This document shows positions 1-8,218 of a stretch of 64,000 nucleotides of DNA, piece by piece. The stretch comes from Microlunatus elymi. Lineage in GTDB: Bacteria; Actinomycetota; Actinomycetes; Propionibacteriales; Propionibacteriaceae. A program made the translations under genes and the position numbers. The DNA is taken from the NCBI RefSeq assembly GCF_007362775.1, contig NZ_CP041692.1, positions 4,588,001 to 4,652,000 on the forward strand, written 5' to 3'. Under the pieces are notes generated by a model, which was not told the origin of the DNA, ran no database searches, and was given only the letters and a program-made list of their open reading frames with translations. Numbering within the stretch: the stretch's first letter is position 1; each line of letters begins with the position of its first letter.

Positions 1-894
1 CTGCAGCGCCCGCAGGTCGAACCACAGATTGTTGGTGTGGAAGTACGGATGCCGGTGCTCGTCGGTGAAGTAGCTCAGCTCGTCCTCCGGCGTCTGCGCG
101 GTGTCGCGCAGGATCAGCCGGCCGTCGGACTTGCGGATGGCCAGGTGCCCGCCCTTCAGGTCGGCCTTCGTACGCCGGCACAGCTCGGCCGCGTACGGGG
201 CCCGCGAGTCGGCGAACCAGCCGGCGATCGCCGCGTTCGGCGCCGCGCCCAAGTTGTCGGAGTTGGACACCGAGGCGTAGCGGTAGCCGGCGTCGATCAG
301 CTGCTGCAGCACACCGGATGCCAGCAAAGCGGTGTAGAGATCACCGTGCCCGGGCGGACACCACTCCAGGCTCGGGTCGGCGGGCCACTCGACCGGGGTC
401 AGGTCCGAGGCCAGCAGCTTCGGCTCCCGGTTCTGCAGGAAATCCAGCGGCAGCCCGTCCACCGCCAACTTCTTGTACGGCTTCAACGCTTCCAGGGTGT
501 CGTCGCGCGTCCGAAAACTGTTCATGAAGATCAACGGCAGCGGTACGTCGTACGTCTTCCGGGCCGCCTTCACCTGGGCCACGATCAGGTCCAGGAAGGA
601 TTTGCCGTCGCGGACCGGCAGCAGCGACTTGGCGTTCTCCATCCCCATCGAGGTGCCCAGACCGCCGTTCAGCTTGATCATCACCGTCTGGGACAGCGCC
701 GCTCGCTGATGCCCCTCGCTGATCGCGGTGTCGGCCAGCTCGTCCGGATCGGTCAGTGGCGCGATGGTGTCCTCAGGAATCAGGCCGGTCGCCCCGGACT
801 CCAGTTGCCGGTAGTAGTGATCGAAGACCTCGATCGCCTCCGGCGCCACTCCGGCCGCCGCCATCTTCTCCCGGGCAAGAGTCAGTCCGCTCAT
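1..894 (-). CDS. UTP--glucose-1-phosphate uridylyltransferase, UDPGP family (3' partial)
   Basis: The complementary strand reads from an ATG at 894 without a stop to the window edge, giving 298 codons of an incomplete protein. It begins MSGLTLAREKMAAAG and carries the UDPGP nucleotide-binding signature LNGGLGTSMGMENAKSLLPV around residues 75-94, followed by VSNSDNLGA near the substrate site. The family makes UDP-glucose from UTP and glucose-1-phosphate for glycan, trehalose and envelope synthesis in the cytoplasm. This is the eukaryote-like UDPGP family, not the GalU family usual in bacteria. It diverges from the lipoprotein gene at 960. The C-terminus lies outside the window. Confidence 0.88.
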   Translation of the reverse strand, partial: MSGLTLAREKMAAAGVAPEAIEVFDHYYRQLESGATGLIPEDTIAPLTDPDELADTAISEGHQRAALSQTVMIKLNGGLGTSMGMENAKSLLPVRDGKSFLDLIVAQVKAARKTYDVPLPLIFMNSFRTRDDTLEALKPYKKLAVDGLPLDFLQNREPKLLASDLTPVEWPADPSLEWCPPGHGDLYTALLASGVLQQLIDAGYRYASVSNSDNLGAAPNAAIAGWFADSRAPYAAELCRRTKADLKGGHLAIRKSDGRLILRDTAQTPEDELSYFTDEHRHPYFHTNNLWFDLRALQ

Positions 895-959
895 GGGCTG
901 ATCGTAGGGGACGTGAGATATTGACAGCCAACCACCGACGCACGATCAGGACGGACGAC

Positions 960-1907
960 ATGCTGCGACTGGGCCGCCGAGGATTCCTCGGCCTGACCCT
1001 GGCCGCCGGCAGCATCCCGCTGCTCGGCGCCTGCAGCTCCGGATCCGATGCACCGCAGATCACCCAGGACGAGGTCCAGCAACTGCAGGACAGCTTTGCC
1101 CACAAGAGTTTCCAGGCGATGCGGACCCGAGATCGGCAGTTGATCAAGACCGTGGAGACGGGCGAGTTGCTGCAGCGAGACCTGGACACCATGGACCTGG
1201 CCGACCGGCTGAAGCTGCCCAAGACCGCACAGGAATTCACCCTGCCCAACTCACGCGGCTACCCGGTCGCGGGCTCGGGTGACCAACAACAACTGGTCAC
1301 CGTTTCCGACTACAGCAACGCACCGCAGAACTGGCAGAACCTCGGCCTCTACCAGCGGACTTCGCCCGATGCGGCCTGGCTGCGTGCCTTCAGCGCCGGG
1401 ATGTACGCCGCCGACGTACCGGACTGGTCGACGGACAAGCCGCTGACCACGGTCGATCCCAGCGACGACGAGTACGCCGCCGAGCCCCAGGAGATCCCCG
1501 GCATCGTGGCCGCGGCACTGCAACACCCGAATGGCGCCGACGGCCGCAGGTTCGCCGCCAGCGATGTGCTGCAGCGCTACGCCGACGACCTCGCCGCCAA
1601 CAATCAGAAGGCCGCGTCGATGGGGCCGGTCACCCGCAGCTATCACCCGGGCCGGTTGTTGATCGCGGTGGCCACCGACGGCGGCTATCTGGCGTTGGGC
1701 ACCTTGACGTTCACCCAGACGGTGACCGCCAAGCCCGGTTCGTCGGTGACGTTCAGCCCGAACTCCGATCAGCACAAGGTCTATCCCGACAAGTACAGGG
1801 TGGCCACTGCGAGCTACTCCGGCATGATCGCGGTTCAGGTGCCGACCGCGGGTAAGCTCACCCTGGTCGCCGGCGAGGAACGGCAGACCGGGCTGGCGGT
1901 GAAGTAG
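960..1907 (+). CDS. Putative secreted lipoprotein of unknown function
   Basis: A 315-residue protein. The chosen ATG gives MLRLGRRGFLGLTLAAG, a twin-arginine-like motif (GRRGFLG) and hydrophobic stretch followed by the lipobox LLGAC, which predicts export and lipid anchoring to the outer face of the membrane. In-frame starts further upstream would bury the signal and overlap the divergent uridylyltransferase. The mature part is hydrophilic and rich in Asp, Gln and Tyr, with no motif I recognise. The first 60 mature residues look alpha-helical, the rest mixed. Its only close downstream neighbour is the YeiH-type membrane protein, with no obvious functional link. Confidence 0.8.
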   Translation: MLRLGRRGFLGLTLAAGSIPLLGACSSGSDAPQITQDEVQQLQDSFAHKSFQAMRTRDRQLIKTVETGELLQRDLDTMDLADRLKLPKTAQEFTLPNSRGYPVAGSGDQQQLVTVSDYSNAPQNWQNLGLYQRTSPDAAWLRAFSAGMYAADVPDWSTDKPLTTVDPSDDEYAAEPQEIPGIVAAALQHPNGADGRRFAASDVLQRYADDLAANNQKAASMGPVTRSYHPGRLLIAVATDGGYLALGTLTFTQTVTAKPGSSVTFSPNSDQHKVYPDKYRVATASYSGMIAVQVPTAGKLTLVAGEERQTGLAVK

Positions 1908-1917
1908 CCTGGCTTGT

Positions 1918-1934
1918 TACAAGGCAGCCTTGTA
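1918..1934. promoter_or_regulatory. 17-bp palindrome upstream of the YeiH-type gene (candidate operator)
   Basis: TACAAGG and CCTTGTA form perfect 7-bp arms around the 3-base centre CAG. The site lies just after the lipoprotein stop and 48 bp before the favoured ATG of the YeiH-type gene, where a LysR- or MarR-type regulator could bind. It could also be a small transcribed hairpin, but there is no T-tract for a terminator. Confidence 0.45.
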
Positions 1935-1982
1935 TCTCCACAAGACTTGAGGGACTACTCCGGCTCGCTTCGGCAACGCAGC

Positions 1983-3050
1983 ATGGATGCCGAGATGAGA
2001 ACGGTGCAGATCCAGCGGTCCTCCGCTGCACACAACGTGGCCACAACCCTGCCTGGTATCGGCGTCGCCGTCCTGATCGCCGTGCTGGCGACCATGATCG
2101 GACGCCTGGTGCCGGTGCTGGGCGGGGCCGTGCCCGGGATCGTGATCGGTGTCGGGGTCGCGGTCGTGGTGAAGCCGGGCGAACTGCTGGCACCGGGGAT
2201 CCGGTTCGCCGGCAAGTATGTGCTGCAGTTCGCCGTGGTACTGCTGGGCACCCAGCTGTCCATCGCCGAGGTCGGCCGGGTCGGCGTTGAGTCGCTGCCG
2301 GTGATGCTCGGCACGCTGACTGCCTGCCTGGGCGGTGCCTGGCTGTTCGGCCGGCTGCTCGGGGTGGTCGGTGACCTGCGGACCTTGATCGGCGTCGGCA
2401 CCGGGGTCTGCGGCGCATCCGCGATCGCGGCCGCCGCGCCGGTGGTCGGCGCGGTCAGCATGGACGTCGCGTACGCGGTGTCGACGATCTTCCTGTTCAA
2501 CATCGCCGCCGTGATCACGTTCCCGCTGATCGGGCACCTGCTCGGGCTGAGCCAGCAGGCGTTCGGCCTGTTCGCCGGCACCGCGGTCAACGACACCTCC
2601 TCGGTGGTCGCCGCGGCCACCACCTACGGCGCGGAGGCCGGCCAGTACGCGATCGTGGTGAAGCTGGTCCGGTCGTTGATGATCATCCCGATCTGCATCG
2701 GCCTGGCGGCGCTGGCCGCCCGCCGAGCTCGTTCCGGCGGAGCGTTGCAGCCGGCGGCAGGCAGGCCGAGCATGATCACCCAGCTGAGCCGCTGGGTGCC
2801 GTGGTTCCTGGTCGGCTTCGCGCTGATGGCGGCGATCAACTCGCTCGGGTTCATCCCGGACGCCGCGCACCCCGGACTGAGCACCGCGTCCACCTTCATG
2901 ATCACCGTCGCACTGTCGGCCATCGGGCTGTCCACCGATGTCCGCGCACTGCGCCGCGCCGGCGCCCGACCGCTGGCCCTCGGCGCCTTGCTCTGGGTCA
3001 CCGTCGGCCTCACCAGCCTCGGCCTGCAGTGGCTGACCGGCGCTCTCTAA
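1983..3050 (+). CDS. YeiH/UPF0324 family membrane protein (putative sulfate exporter family)
   Basis: About 355 residues with some ten hydrophobic segments and the glycine-rich helices typical of UPF0324 (VLLGTQLSI, GVGTGVCGASAIAAAAPVVG, AGTAVNDTSSVVAAA). The family sits in the inner membrane and is annotated as a putative sulfate exporter; the true substrate is poorly established. An upstream TTG at 1914 is possible but falls inside the preceding palindrome, so I prefer ATG 1983 (MDAEMRTVQ) or ATG 1995. The gene converges on tRNA-Arg, with a long inverted repeat starting at its stop codon. The window also has two sulfatases and a TauD-type enzyme, but a shared sulfur regulon is only a guess. 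Confidence 0.88.
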   Translation: MDAEMRTVQIQRSSAAHNVATTLPGIGVAVLIAVLATMIGRLVPVLGGAVPGIVIGVGVAVVVKPGELLAPGIRFAGKYVLQFAVVLLGTQLSIAEVGRVGVESLPVMLGTLTACLGGAWLFGRLLGVVGDLRTLIGVGTGVCGASAIAAAAPVVGAVSMDVAYAVSTIFLFNIAAVITFPLIGHLLGLSQQAFGLFAGTAVNDTSSVVAAATTYGAEAGQYAIVVKLVRSLMIIPICIGLAALAARRARSGGALQPAAGRPSMITQLSRWVPWFLVGFALMAAINSLGFIPDAAHPGLSTASTFMITVALSAIGLSTDVRALRRAGARPLALGALLWVTVGLTSLGLQWLTGAL

Positions 3051-3105
3051 CCGACTTGTCAGCGTTAGAGAGCGCTATGGCGCGTTGTGGCGCTGACAAG
3101 TCGGT
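3050..3105. repeat. Long perfect inverted repeat between convergent genes (CTTGTCA family copy 1)
   Basis: Perfect 15-bp arms ACCGACTTGTCAGCG (3050-3064) and CGCTGACAAGTCGGT (3091-3105) enclose a 26-base loop with CTAT at its centre. The element starts at the last base of the YeiH-type stop codon and ends before the tRNA 3' end, so it could terminate both strands. There is no clear T-tract. A related copy lies at 43667-43720, also between convergent genes. Confidence 0.75.
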
Positions 3106-3113
3106 GGGATTGG

Positions 3114-3186
3114 CGCCCTCGGTCAGATTCGAACTGACGACCTACCGCTTAGGAGGCGGTTGCTCTATCCCCTGAGCTACGAGGGC
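3114..3186 (-). tRNA. tRNA-Arg (anticodon CCT)
   Basis: The reverse complement folds as a 73-nt cloverleaf. The acceptor stem is GCCCTCG/CGAGGGC, the D arm GCTC...GAGC, the anticodon stem ACCGC/GCGGT with loop CTCCTAA (anticodon CCT), and the T arm GTCAG-TTCGAAT-CTGAC, followed by discriminator G. The CCA end is not encoded. It reads the rare AGG arginine codon. No integrase or duplicated 3' end is visible nearby. Confidence 0.95.
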
Positions 3187-3234
3187 AGGACCCGTGCTGG
3201 GCCGCGGACCAGCGTACGGCATCGGGTTGAAACA

Positions 3235-3266
3235 GGCGGGGCCCGCGCCGAAGCGCGGACCCCGCC
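3235..3266 (-). terminator. Rho-independent terminator of the ABC transporter operon
   Basis: Arms GGCGGGGCCCGCGC (3235-3248) and GCGCGGACCCCGCC (3253-3266) enclose a CGAA tetraloop with one mismatch. Read on the minus strand the hairpin is followed by TGTTTCAA. It lies about 50 bp past the binding-protein stop codon, where the four-gene operon should end. Confidence 0.7.
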
Positions 3267-3313
3267 CGAAGTGATTCAGCCGTGATCAGCTGATCAGCAT
3301 GGTGATCAATCGA

Positions 3314-5041
3314 TCACTTCTGCCAACCGAAGTTCTGGACCGGCTGCACACCGAATCCGTCCAGACCGGAGTACGGCTCCGGGGTCAGGTTGGCCAGACC
3401 CTTCTTGGTAGCAACGACCGTCGGACCGTTGAACATCGGCATCATGCCCCAGGTCTGCTTGAAGACCTCGACCTCGAGGTTCATGCCGGCCTCGGTCTGC
3501 TTGGTCTGATCGGCGATCTTCCAGAGCGCCTCGATCTTCTTGTCCATCTCCGGGGTGCCCGTCTGGGTCTTGTTCAGCGAGGTGGAGGTGGAGCAGTACA
3601 GCTGGCACATGTAGGCCACGCCGAACGGGTCACTGGAGGTGAACCCGAGCATGAACGCGTCCCACTGTCCGCCGGAGAAGATCTTGGAGAAGTCGGCGCT
3701 GGCGATCTGCTTGATCTGCATGTCGACGCCGATTTCCTTCTCCATCGACTGGATCGCCTTGCCCTGGGCGATGATCGACGGATCGTCACCGGTCAGCGGC
3801 AGCTCGAAGCTCAGCTTCTTGCCGTCCTTCTCGCGGATGCCGTCGGAGCCCTTGGTCCAGCCGGCCTCGTCCAGCAGCTTGCCGGCCGCGGCGGTGTCGT
3901 ACTTGTAACCGGCCTCGGTGAAGGCGTCCTTGTAGCCCGGCTGGAACGGCAGCAGGTTGAAGGAGCCCGGGGGCTGCTCGGTGTAGTCCAGACCGTTGAA
4001 CCGGATCTTGGCGACGGTCTTCCGGTCGATGCCCTCCATGATCGCCTGGCGGACCTTGGGGTCCTTCAGGATCGGAGTGCCGGCGTTGAGCTCCAGCACA
4101 CCGTTGTACAGCCGGGAAGCCCGGTGCACGGTGATGTCGGACATGCTCTTGACCTGGGCCAGCCGGTCCTTGGTGGCAACGCTGACCATGTCGATCTCGC
4201 CGTTCTTGAAGGCGTTGATCGAGGCGGTGTCCTCGTACTGCTGGAAGACGACCTTGTCCAGCTTGCCCTTGTCACCCCACCAGTTCGGGTTCTGCTTGAA
4301 GGTGACCCGGCCGGTCTTGAAGTCGGCGCTGTCGATCGTGTACGGGCCGGCGCCCCACTCCGGGCGCATCTTGTTCAAGTAGCCCGTGTTGTACACGTCC
4401 GGGGTGTTCACGTGCGGGTTCAGCACCGTGTTGAACAGACCCTGCCACCAGGCCCACGGTCCGTCGAAGGTGACGACGGCCTGACGATCGTCGGTGCCCT
4501 TGGTGACCGACTTGATCTGGGAGTAACCGTCGGTGCTGCTGGCGATGAACTTGGAGTTCTTACCGCTGTTGTCCTGCCAGGTGGTCTTGAAGGTCTCCCA
4601 CGTCATCGGGGAGCCGTCGTTCCACTTCGCCTTCGGGTTGATCGTGTACGTGATGACGGTGTTGCCGTCCTTCTGCTCATCCTTCACGTCGGTCAGGTAG
4701 TCCGGGTTGGCGGACCACTTGCCCTCGGGGCTGAAGAACATCATCTGCGGGTTGTACCAGGTCCAGATCTGGTTCGTGTAGGCCGAGCCGTCCGCCTGGA
4801 AGGTGTTCTGCTGGGCAGACACCTCGACGATCGGCATCGTGACGGTGCCGCCGTCCTTGATGTTGTCGCGCGGCTGCGGGTTGTAGTCGGCCAGCAACTT
4901 CGTGCTGCCCTGCGCGGCCGAGCTCTGGTCGCTCGAACCCTGGTCGTTGTTGTCACCGCTGCCGCCACCACAGGCGGCCAGCGAGAGGGAAAGCGCAATG
5001 GCCGCGACCCCCGCGACCAAGCCCTTCTTTCCGAATCTCAT
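3314..5041 (-). CDS. ABC transporter substrate-binding lipoprotein, family 5 (SBP_bac_5)
   Basis: A 575-residue extracytoplasmic solute receptor. The N-terminus MRFGKKGLVAGV leads through a hydrophobic stretch to LSLAAC with the lipidated cysteine at residue 24, then a Gly/Ser/Asn-rich linker. The body shows the family-5 layout, including KWNDGSPMTWETF near residue 140, LNKMRPEWGAGPYTI, and a conserved KVRQAIMEGIDRK block. Family members bind peptides, nickel, opines or oligosaccharides; the ligand cannot be told from sequence. It is the last gene of an operon with two permeases and a double ATPase, 147 bp after the ATPase stop, a gap that may allow extra expression. Confidence 0.92.
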   Translation of the reverse strand: MRFGKKGLVAGVAAIALSLSLAACGGGSGDNNDQGSSDQSSAAQGSTKLLADYNPQPRDNIKDGGTVTMPIVEVSAQQNTFQADGSAYTNQIWTWYNPQMMFFSPEGKWSANPDYLTDVKDEQKDGNTVITYTINPKAKWNDGSPMTWETFKTTWQDNSGKNSKFIASSTDGYSQIKSVTKGTDDRQAVVTFDGPWAWWQGLFNTVLNPHVNTPDVYNTGYLNKMRPEWGAGPYTIDSADFKTGRVTFKQNPNWWGDKGKLDKVVFQQYEDTASINAFKNGEIDMVSVATKDRLAQVKSMSDITVHRASRLYNGVLELNAGTPILKDPKVRQAIMEGIDRKTVAKIRFNGLDYTEQPPGSFNLLPFQPGYKDAFTEAGYKYDTAAAGKLLDEAGWTKGSDGIREKDGKKLSFELPLTGDDPSIIAQGKAIQSMEKEIGVDMQIKQIASADFSKIFSGGQWDAFMLGFTSSDPFGVAYMCQLYCSTSTSLNKTQTGTPEMDKKIEALWKIADQTKQTEAGMNLEVEVFKQTWGMMPMFNGPTVVATKKGLANLTPEPYSGLDGFGVQPVQNFGWQK

Positions 5042-5188
5042 GACTTTCCTTTCGAATGCTCTGACATTTATCTGGGGTTGCTGTTCTCAACTCATCACTC
5101 GATAGCCAGAACCTTTCCCCCGGGCTGCACCGGACGGAGCACCCGAGAACGCGCCTCGTTGCCGCAGGCTCGATCTTGATCTGCATGG

Positions 5189-7279
5189 TCAGCGCCAGTG
5201 GCACGCATTGGTATGGACCCCCTCCGTTCCGGTGAGCAGTGGTGTTTCCTGCCGGCAGCGGACTTGTTTGTCCTCCGGCAGCGTCTGGTAGAGCGGGCAG
5301 CGGGAAACGAACCGGCAGCCCGGAGAGTTGTCGATCGGACTGGGCAGGTCGCCGGTCAGCAGGATCCGTTCCCGGGTCCGTTCCTTGACCGGATCCGGCA
5401 GCGGGATCGCCGACAACAACGCCTGCGTGTACGGGTGTTGCGGATTGTCGAAGACCGCGTCGATATCGCCGTACTCGACGAACTTGCCCAGATACATCAC
5501 CGCGACCCGGTCGGCGATGTGGCGAACCACCGACAGATCGTGGGCCACGAACAGGAACGAGATGCCGAGCTTGGCCTTCAACTCGTCCAGCAGGTTGATC
5601 ACGCCGGCCTGGATCGACACGTCCAACGCCGACACCGGCTCGTCCAGCACGATCAGCTTCGGATTCGTCGACAACGCCCGCGCGATCCCGATCCGCTGGC
5701 GCTGACCACCGGAGAACGCCGCCGGGAAACGATCACTGTGCTCGGGATTCAACCCGACCAGGCTCATCAGTTCCTCGACCCGGGCGTCCACCTCGGACTC
5801 GGAATGGGCGAAGGCCCGCAGTGGCTCGGCGATGATGTCGAACACGGTCAGCCGCGGGTCGAGAGCGCCCATCGGGTCCTGGAAAACGATCTGCAGATCA
5901 CGGCGTACGTTCCGGGTCTCCCGGCGGCCGAGCTCGGTGACACCGCGTCCGCCGACCTCGATCACGCCGCCGTGCTCCGGGGCCAGGTCCATGATCTCCA
6001 GCAGCGTGGTGGTCTTGCCGCAGCCGGACTCGCCGACCAGCGCCATGGTCTCGCCCTCGCGGATGTCGAACGACACCCCGTTGACGGCGTACACGGTGCC
6101 GACCCGACGCTTGATCACCGCCCCCTTCAACAAGGGGAACTGCTTGACCAGGTTGTCCACCTTCAGCACCGCCGGACGCTGTTCGCGCGGCACCGCCGCC
6201 AGTTCGCCCTCGGGGATCTGCGGCACCGGATACACCGGCTCGCCGTGGATCATCCCGCCGGCGTCGATCTCGTCGGCACGGATACACGCCGCCACGTGCG
6301 GAATCCCGAGTTGATCATGACCGACGGACGGGTCGACCATCCCCTTCGGCGGCACCGGCAACAACTCCGGATCCACCGAGAAACACGCCTCGATCGCGAT
6401 CGGACACCGATCGGCGAACCGGCACCGCTCGGGCAGATCGATCAAGATCGGCGGATTGCCCTTGATCGGGATCAACGGCTCCTTCTCCGCCTTGTCCGCC
6501 CGCGGAATCGCTGCCAGCAAGCCGATCGTGTACGGCATCCGCGGCTCGGCGAACGTCTCGTACACCGGCGCCTGCTCCACCGGCCGACCGGCGTACATCA
6601 CCACCACATCATCGGCGGTGCCGGCCACCACACCCATGTCGTGGGTGATCATGATCACCGCGGCCCCGGTCTCCTCCTGGGCCCGCTTCAACACCTGCAG
6701 GATCTGCGCCTGGATCGTCACGTCCAGCGCCGTGGTCGGCTCGTCGGCGATGATCACCTTCGGGTCGTTGGCCATCGCAATTGCGATCACCACCCGCTGC
6801 CGCATCCCCCCGGAGAACTCGTGCGGGAACGACTTCATCCGCGACTCCGGCTGCGGAATGCCGACCAACCGCAACAATTCCACCGCCCGCGCTGCGGCCT
6901 GCCGCTTCGTCATCGTGCCGTGGATCGTCAACGCTTCGATCAGTTGATCACCGATGGTGAAGACCGGCGTCAGCGAGCTCAACGGATCCTGGAAGATCAT
7001 CGCGATGTCGCGACCGCGGATCTTCGACATCTGCTTGTCGTCGAGGTCCAGCAACTCGCGATCACCGAGCTTGATCGACCCGCGGATCCGCGCGGTCTCG
7101 GCCAACAGACCCATGATCGCCATCGAGGTGACGGACTTGCCCGAGCCGGACTCGCCGACGATGCCGAGCGTGCGCCCCGGCATCAGGTCGAAGGAGACTC
7201 CGTCGACCGCGTCCACCCGGCCGGCCTCGGACGGGAAGCTGACCCGAAGGTCACGAACAGAAAGTACGGGGTCGGTCAT
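5189..7279 (-). CDS. Dipeptide/oligopeptide-type ABC transporter ATPase, fused DppD-DppF
   Basis: A 696-residue protein with two complete nucleotide-binding domains that powers the importer encoded around it. Domain 1 has Walker A GESGSGKS (residues 42-49), signature FSGGMRQR and Walker B IIADEPTTALDVT. It is followed by the Cys-containing oligopeptide-type C-terminal region (CRFADRCPIAIEAC). Domain 2 has GESGCGKT, FSGGQRQR and LDEPVSALDVS, then a second such tail (CRFVSRCPLYQ). Fusion of the two ATPases into one chain is common in Actinobacteria. Its ATG overlaps the stop of the upstream permease by 4 bp, implying translational coupling. Confidence 0.95.
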   Translation of the reverse strand: MTDPVLSVRDLRVSFPSEAGRVDAVDGVSFDLMPGRTLGIVGESGSGKSVTSMAIMGLLAETARIRGSIKLGDRELLDLDDKQMSKIRGRDIAMIFQDPLSSLTPVFTIGDQLIEALTIHGTMTKRQAAARAVELLRLVGIPQPESRMKSFPHEFSGGMRQRVVIAIAMANDPKVIIADEPTTALDVTIQAQILQVLKRAQEETGAAVIMITHDMGVVAGTADDVVVMYAGRPVEQAPVYETFAEPRMPYTIGLLAAIPRADKAEKEPLIPIKGNPPILIDLPERCRFADRCPIAIEACFSVDPELLPVPPKGMVDPSVGHDQLGIPHVAACIRADEIDAGGMIHGEPVYPVPQIPEGELAAVPREQRPAVLKVDNLVKQFPLLKGAVIKRRVGTVYAVNGVSFDIREGETMALVGESGCGKTTTLLEIMDLAPEHGGVIEVGGRGVTELGRRETRNVRRDLQIVFQDPMGALDPRLTVFDIIAEPLRAFAHSESEVDARVEELMSLVGLNPEHSDRFPAAFSGGQRQRIGIARALSTNPKLIVLDEPVSALDVSIQAGVINLLDELKAKLGISFLFVAHDLSVVRHIADRVAVMYLGKFVEYGDIDAVFDNPQHPYTQALLSAIPLPDPVKERTRERILLTGDLPSPIDNSPGCRFVSRCPLYQTLPEDKQVRCRQETPLLTGTEGVHTNACHWR

Positions 7280-8217
7280 GCCTGCCCTCCCGCCGCCGAG
7301 GTCGGATCCAGCGCATCGCGCAGACCGTCGGCGACCAACGCCATCGACACGGTGAGCAGCGTCAAGGCCGCAGCCGGGAAGTAGAACAGCCAGGGCGCAC
7401 TGGTGATGGTGTCCGCGCCGCCGCCGATCAACGAGCCCAGCGACACGTCCGGCGCCTTCACGCCGAACCCGATGAACGACAGGCTGGTCTCGGCCAGCAC
7501 CGCGCCGACCACGCCGAGGGTGAACTGGATGATCAACAACGAGCCGATGTTGGGCACGATGTGCCGCAGCACCACCTTGAAGCCGCCGACGCCCATGTAG
7601 CGCGACGCCCGGACGTAATCCCGTTCCCGGATCGACAAGGACAGCGTCCAGACCACCCGAGCAGGGAAGAACCAGTTGATCAACAACAGGATGATCGCGA
7701 TCACCAGCCAGTTGCCGCCGGAGCTGTTGGAGAACAGCGCCAAGATCAAGAACGCCGGGACCACCATCAGGAAGTGGATCACCGCGAGCACAACTCGCTC
7801 GTAGTAACCGCCGAAGTAGGCAGCGGTGGCACCGATGATGGCGGCGATGATCGTGCTGCCCGCACCGACGATCAGAGCAATGATCAAGGACCGCTGCAGA
7901 CCGTGCACGACCTCGGCGTACAGATCGTTGCCGGCGTCGTTCGTGCCGAACCAGTGGTCGGCCGTCGGGCCGGTGGACAGGTTCATGAAGTCGGTGGCGA
8001 GATAGTCGTGCTTGGCGAACAGGCCACCCAGGATGGCGAACAACGCCAGCAGGACGAAGATGAACAACCCGGCCACCGCGGGCCGGTTGCGGACGAAGCG
8101 CCGGGTGTAGAGGGCACGCCGGGAGAGCCTGCGCCGGCCGACCGCGGCCGGAGTCGCTTCCTCGGTGTGGATCTCGGGATCGCGCAGGTCGCCGTTCTCC
8201 AGATCGGTCAAGCTCAT
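7276..8217 (-). CDS. ABC transporter permease, DppC type
   Basis: A 313-residue inner-membrane permease. A long cytosolic N-terminus (about 45 residues, Arg-rich near RRLSRRALYTRRF) precedes six predicted helices. The DppC N-terminal block NRPAVAGLFIFVLLALFAIL and the loop WFGTNDAGNDLYAEVVHG are clear, as is the EAA-like coupling loop RASRYMGVGGFKVVLRHIVP. It pairs with the DppB-type permease at 8219-9199, from which it is separated by one base, and overlaps the ATPase gene by 4 bp. Confidence 0.93.
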   Translation of the reverse strand: MSLTDLENGDLRDPEIHTEEATPAAVGRRRLSRRALYTRRFVRNRPAVAGLFIFVLLALFAILGGLFAKHDYLATDFMNLSTGPTADHWFGTNDAGNDLYAEVVHGLQRSLIIALIVGAGSTIIAAIIGATAAYFGGYYERVVLAVIHFLMVVPAFLILALFSNSSGGNWLVIAIILLLINWFFPARVVWTLSLSIRERDYVRASRYMGVGGFKVVLRHIVPNIGSLLIIQFTLGVVGAVLAETSLSFIGFGVKAPDVSLGSLIGGGADTITSAPWLFYFPAAALTLLTVSMALVADGLRDALDPTSAAGGQA

Positions 8218-8218
8218 C

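Noticed and set aside
37-924. Long plus-strand frame of 295 residues
   Set aside because: It is antisense to the uridylyltransferase gene, whose motifs are clear. The product is Arg/Val/Gln-rich with no family pattern.
3114-3186. Integration site at tRNA-Arg
   Set aside because: No integrase gene and no repeated tRNA 3' end were found nearby.
3299-5179. 626-residue plus-strand frame
   Set aside because: It is antisense to the binding-protein gene and of low-complexity Val/Leu/Arg composition.
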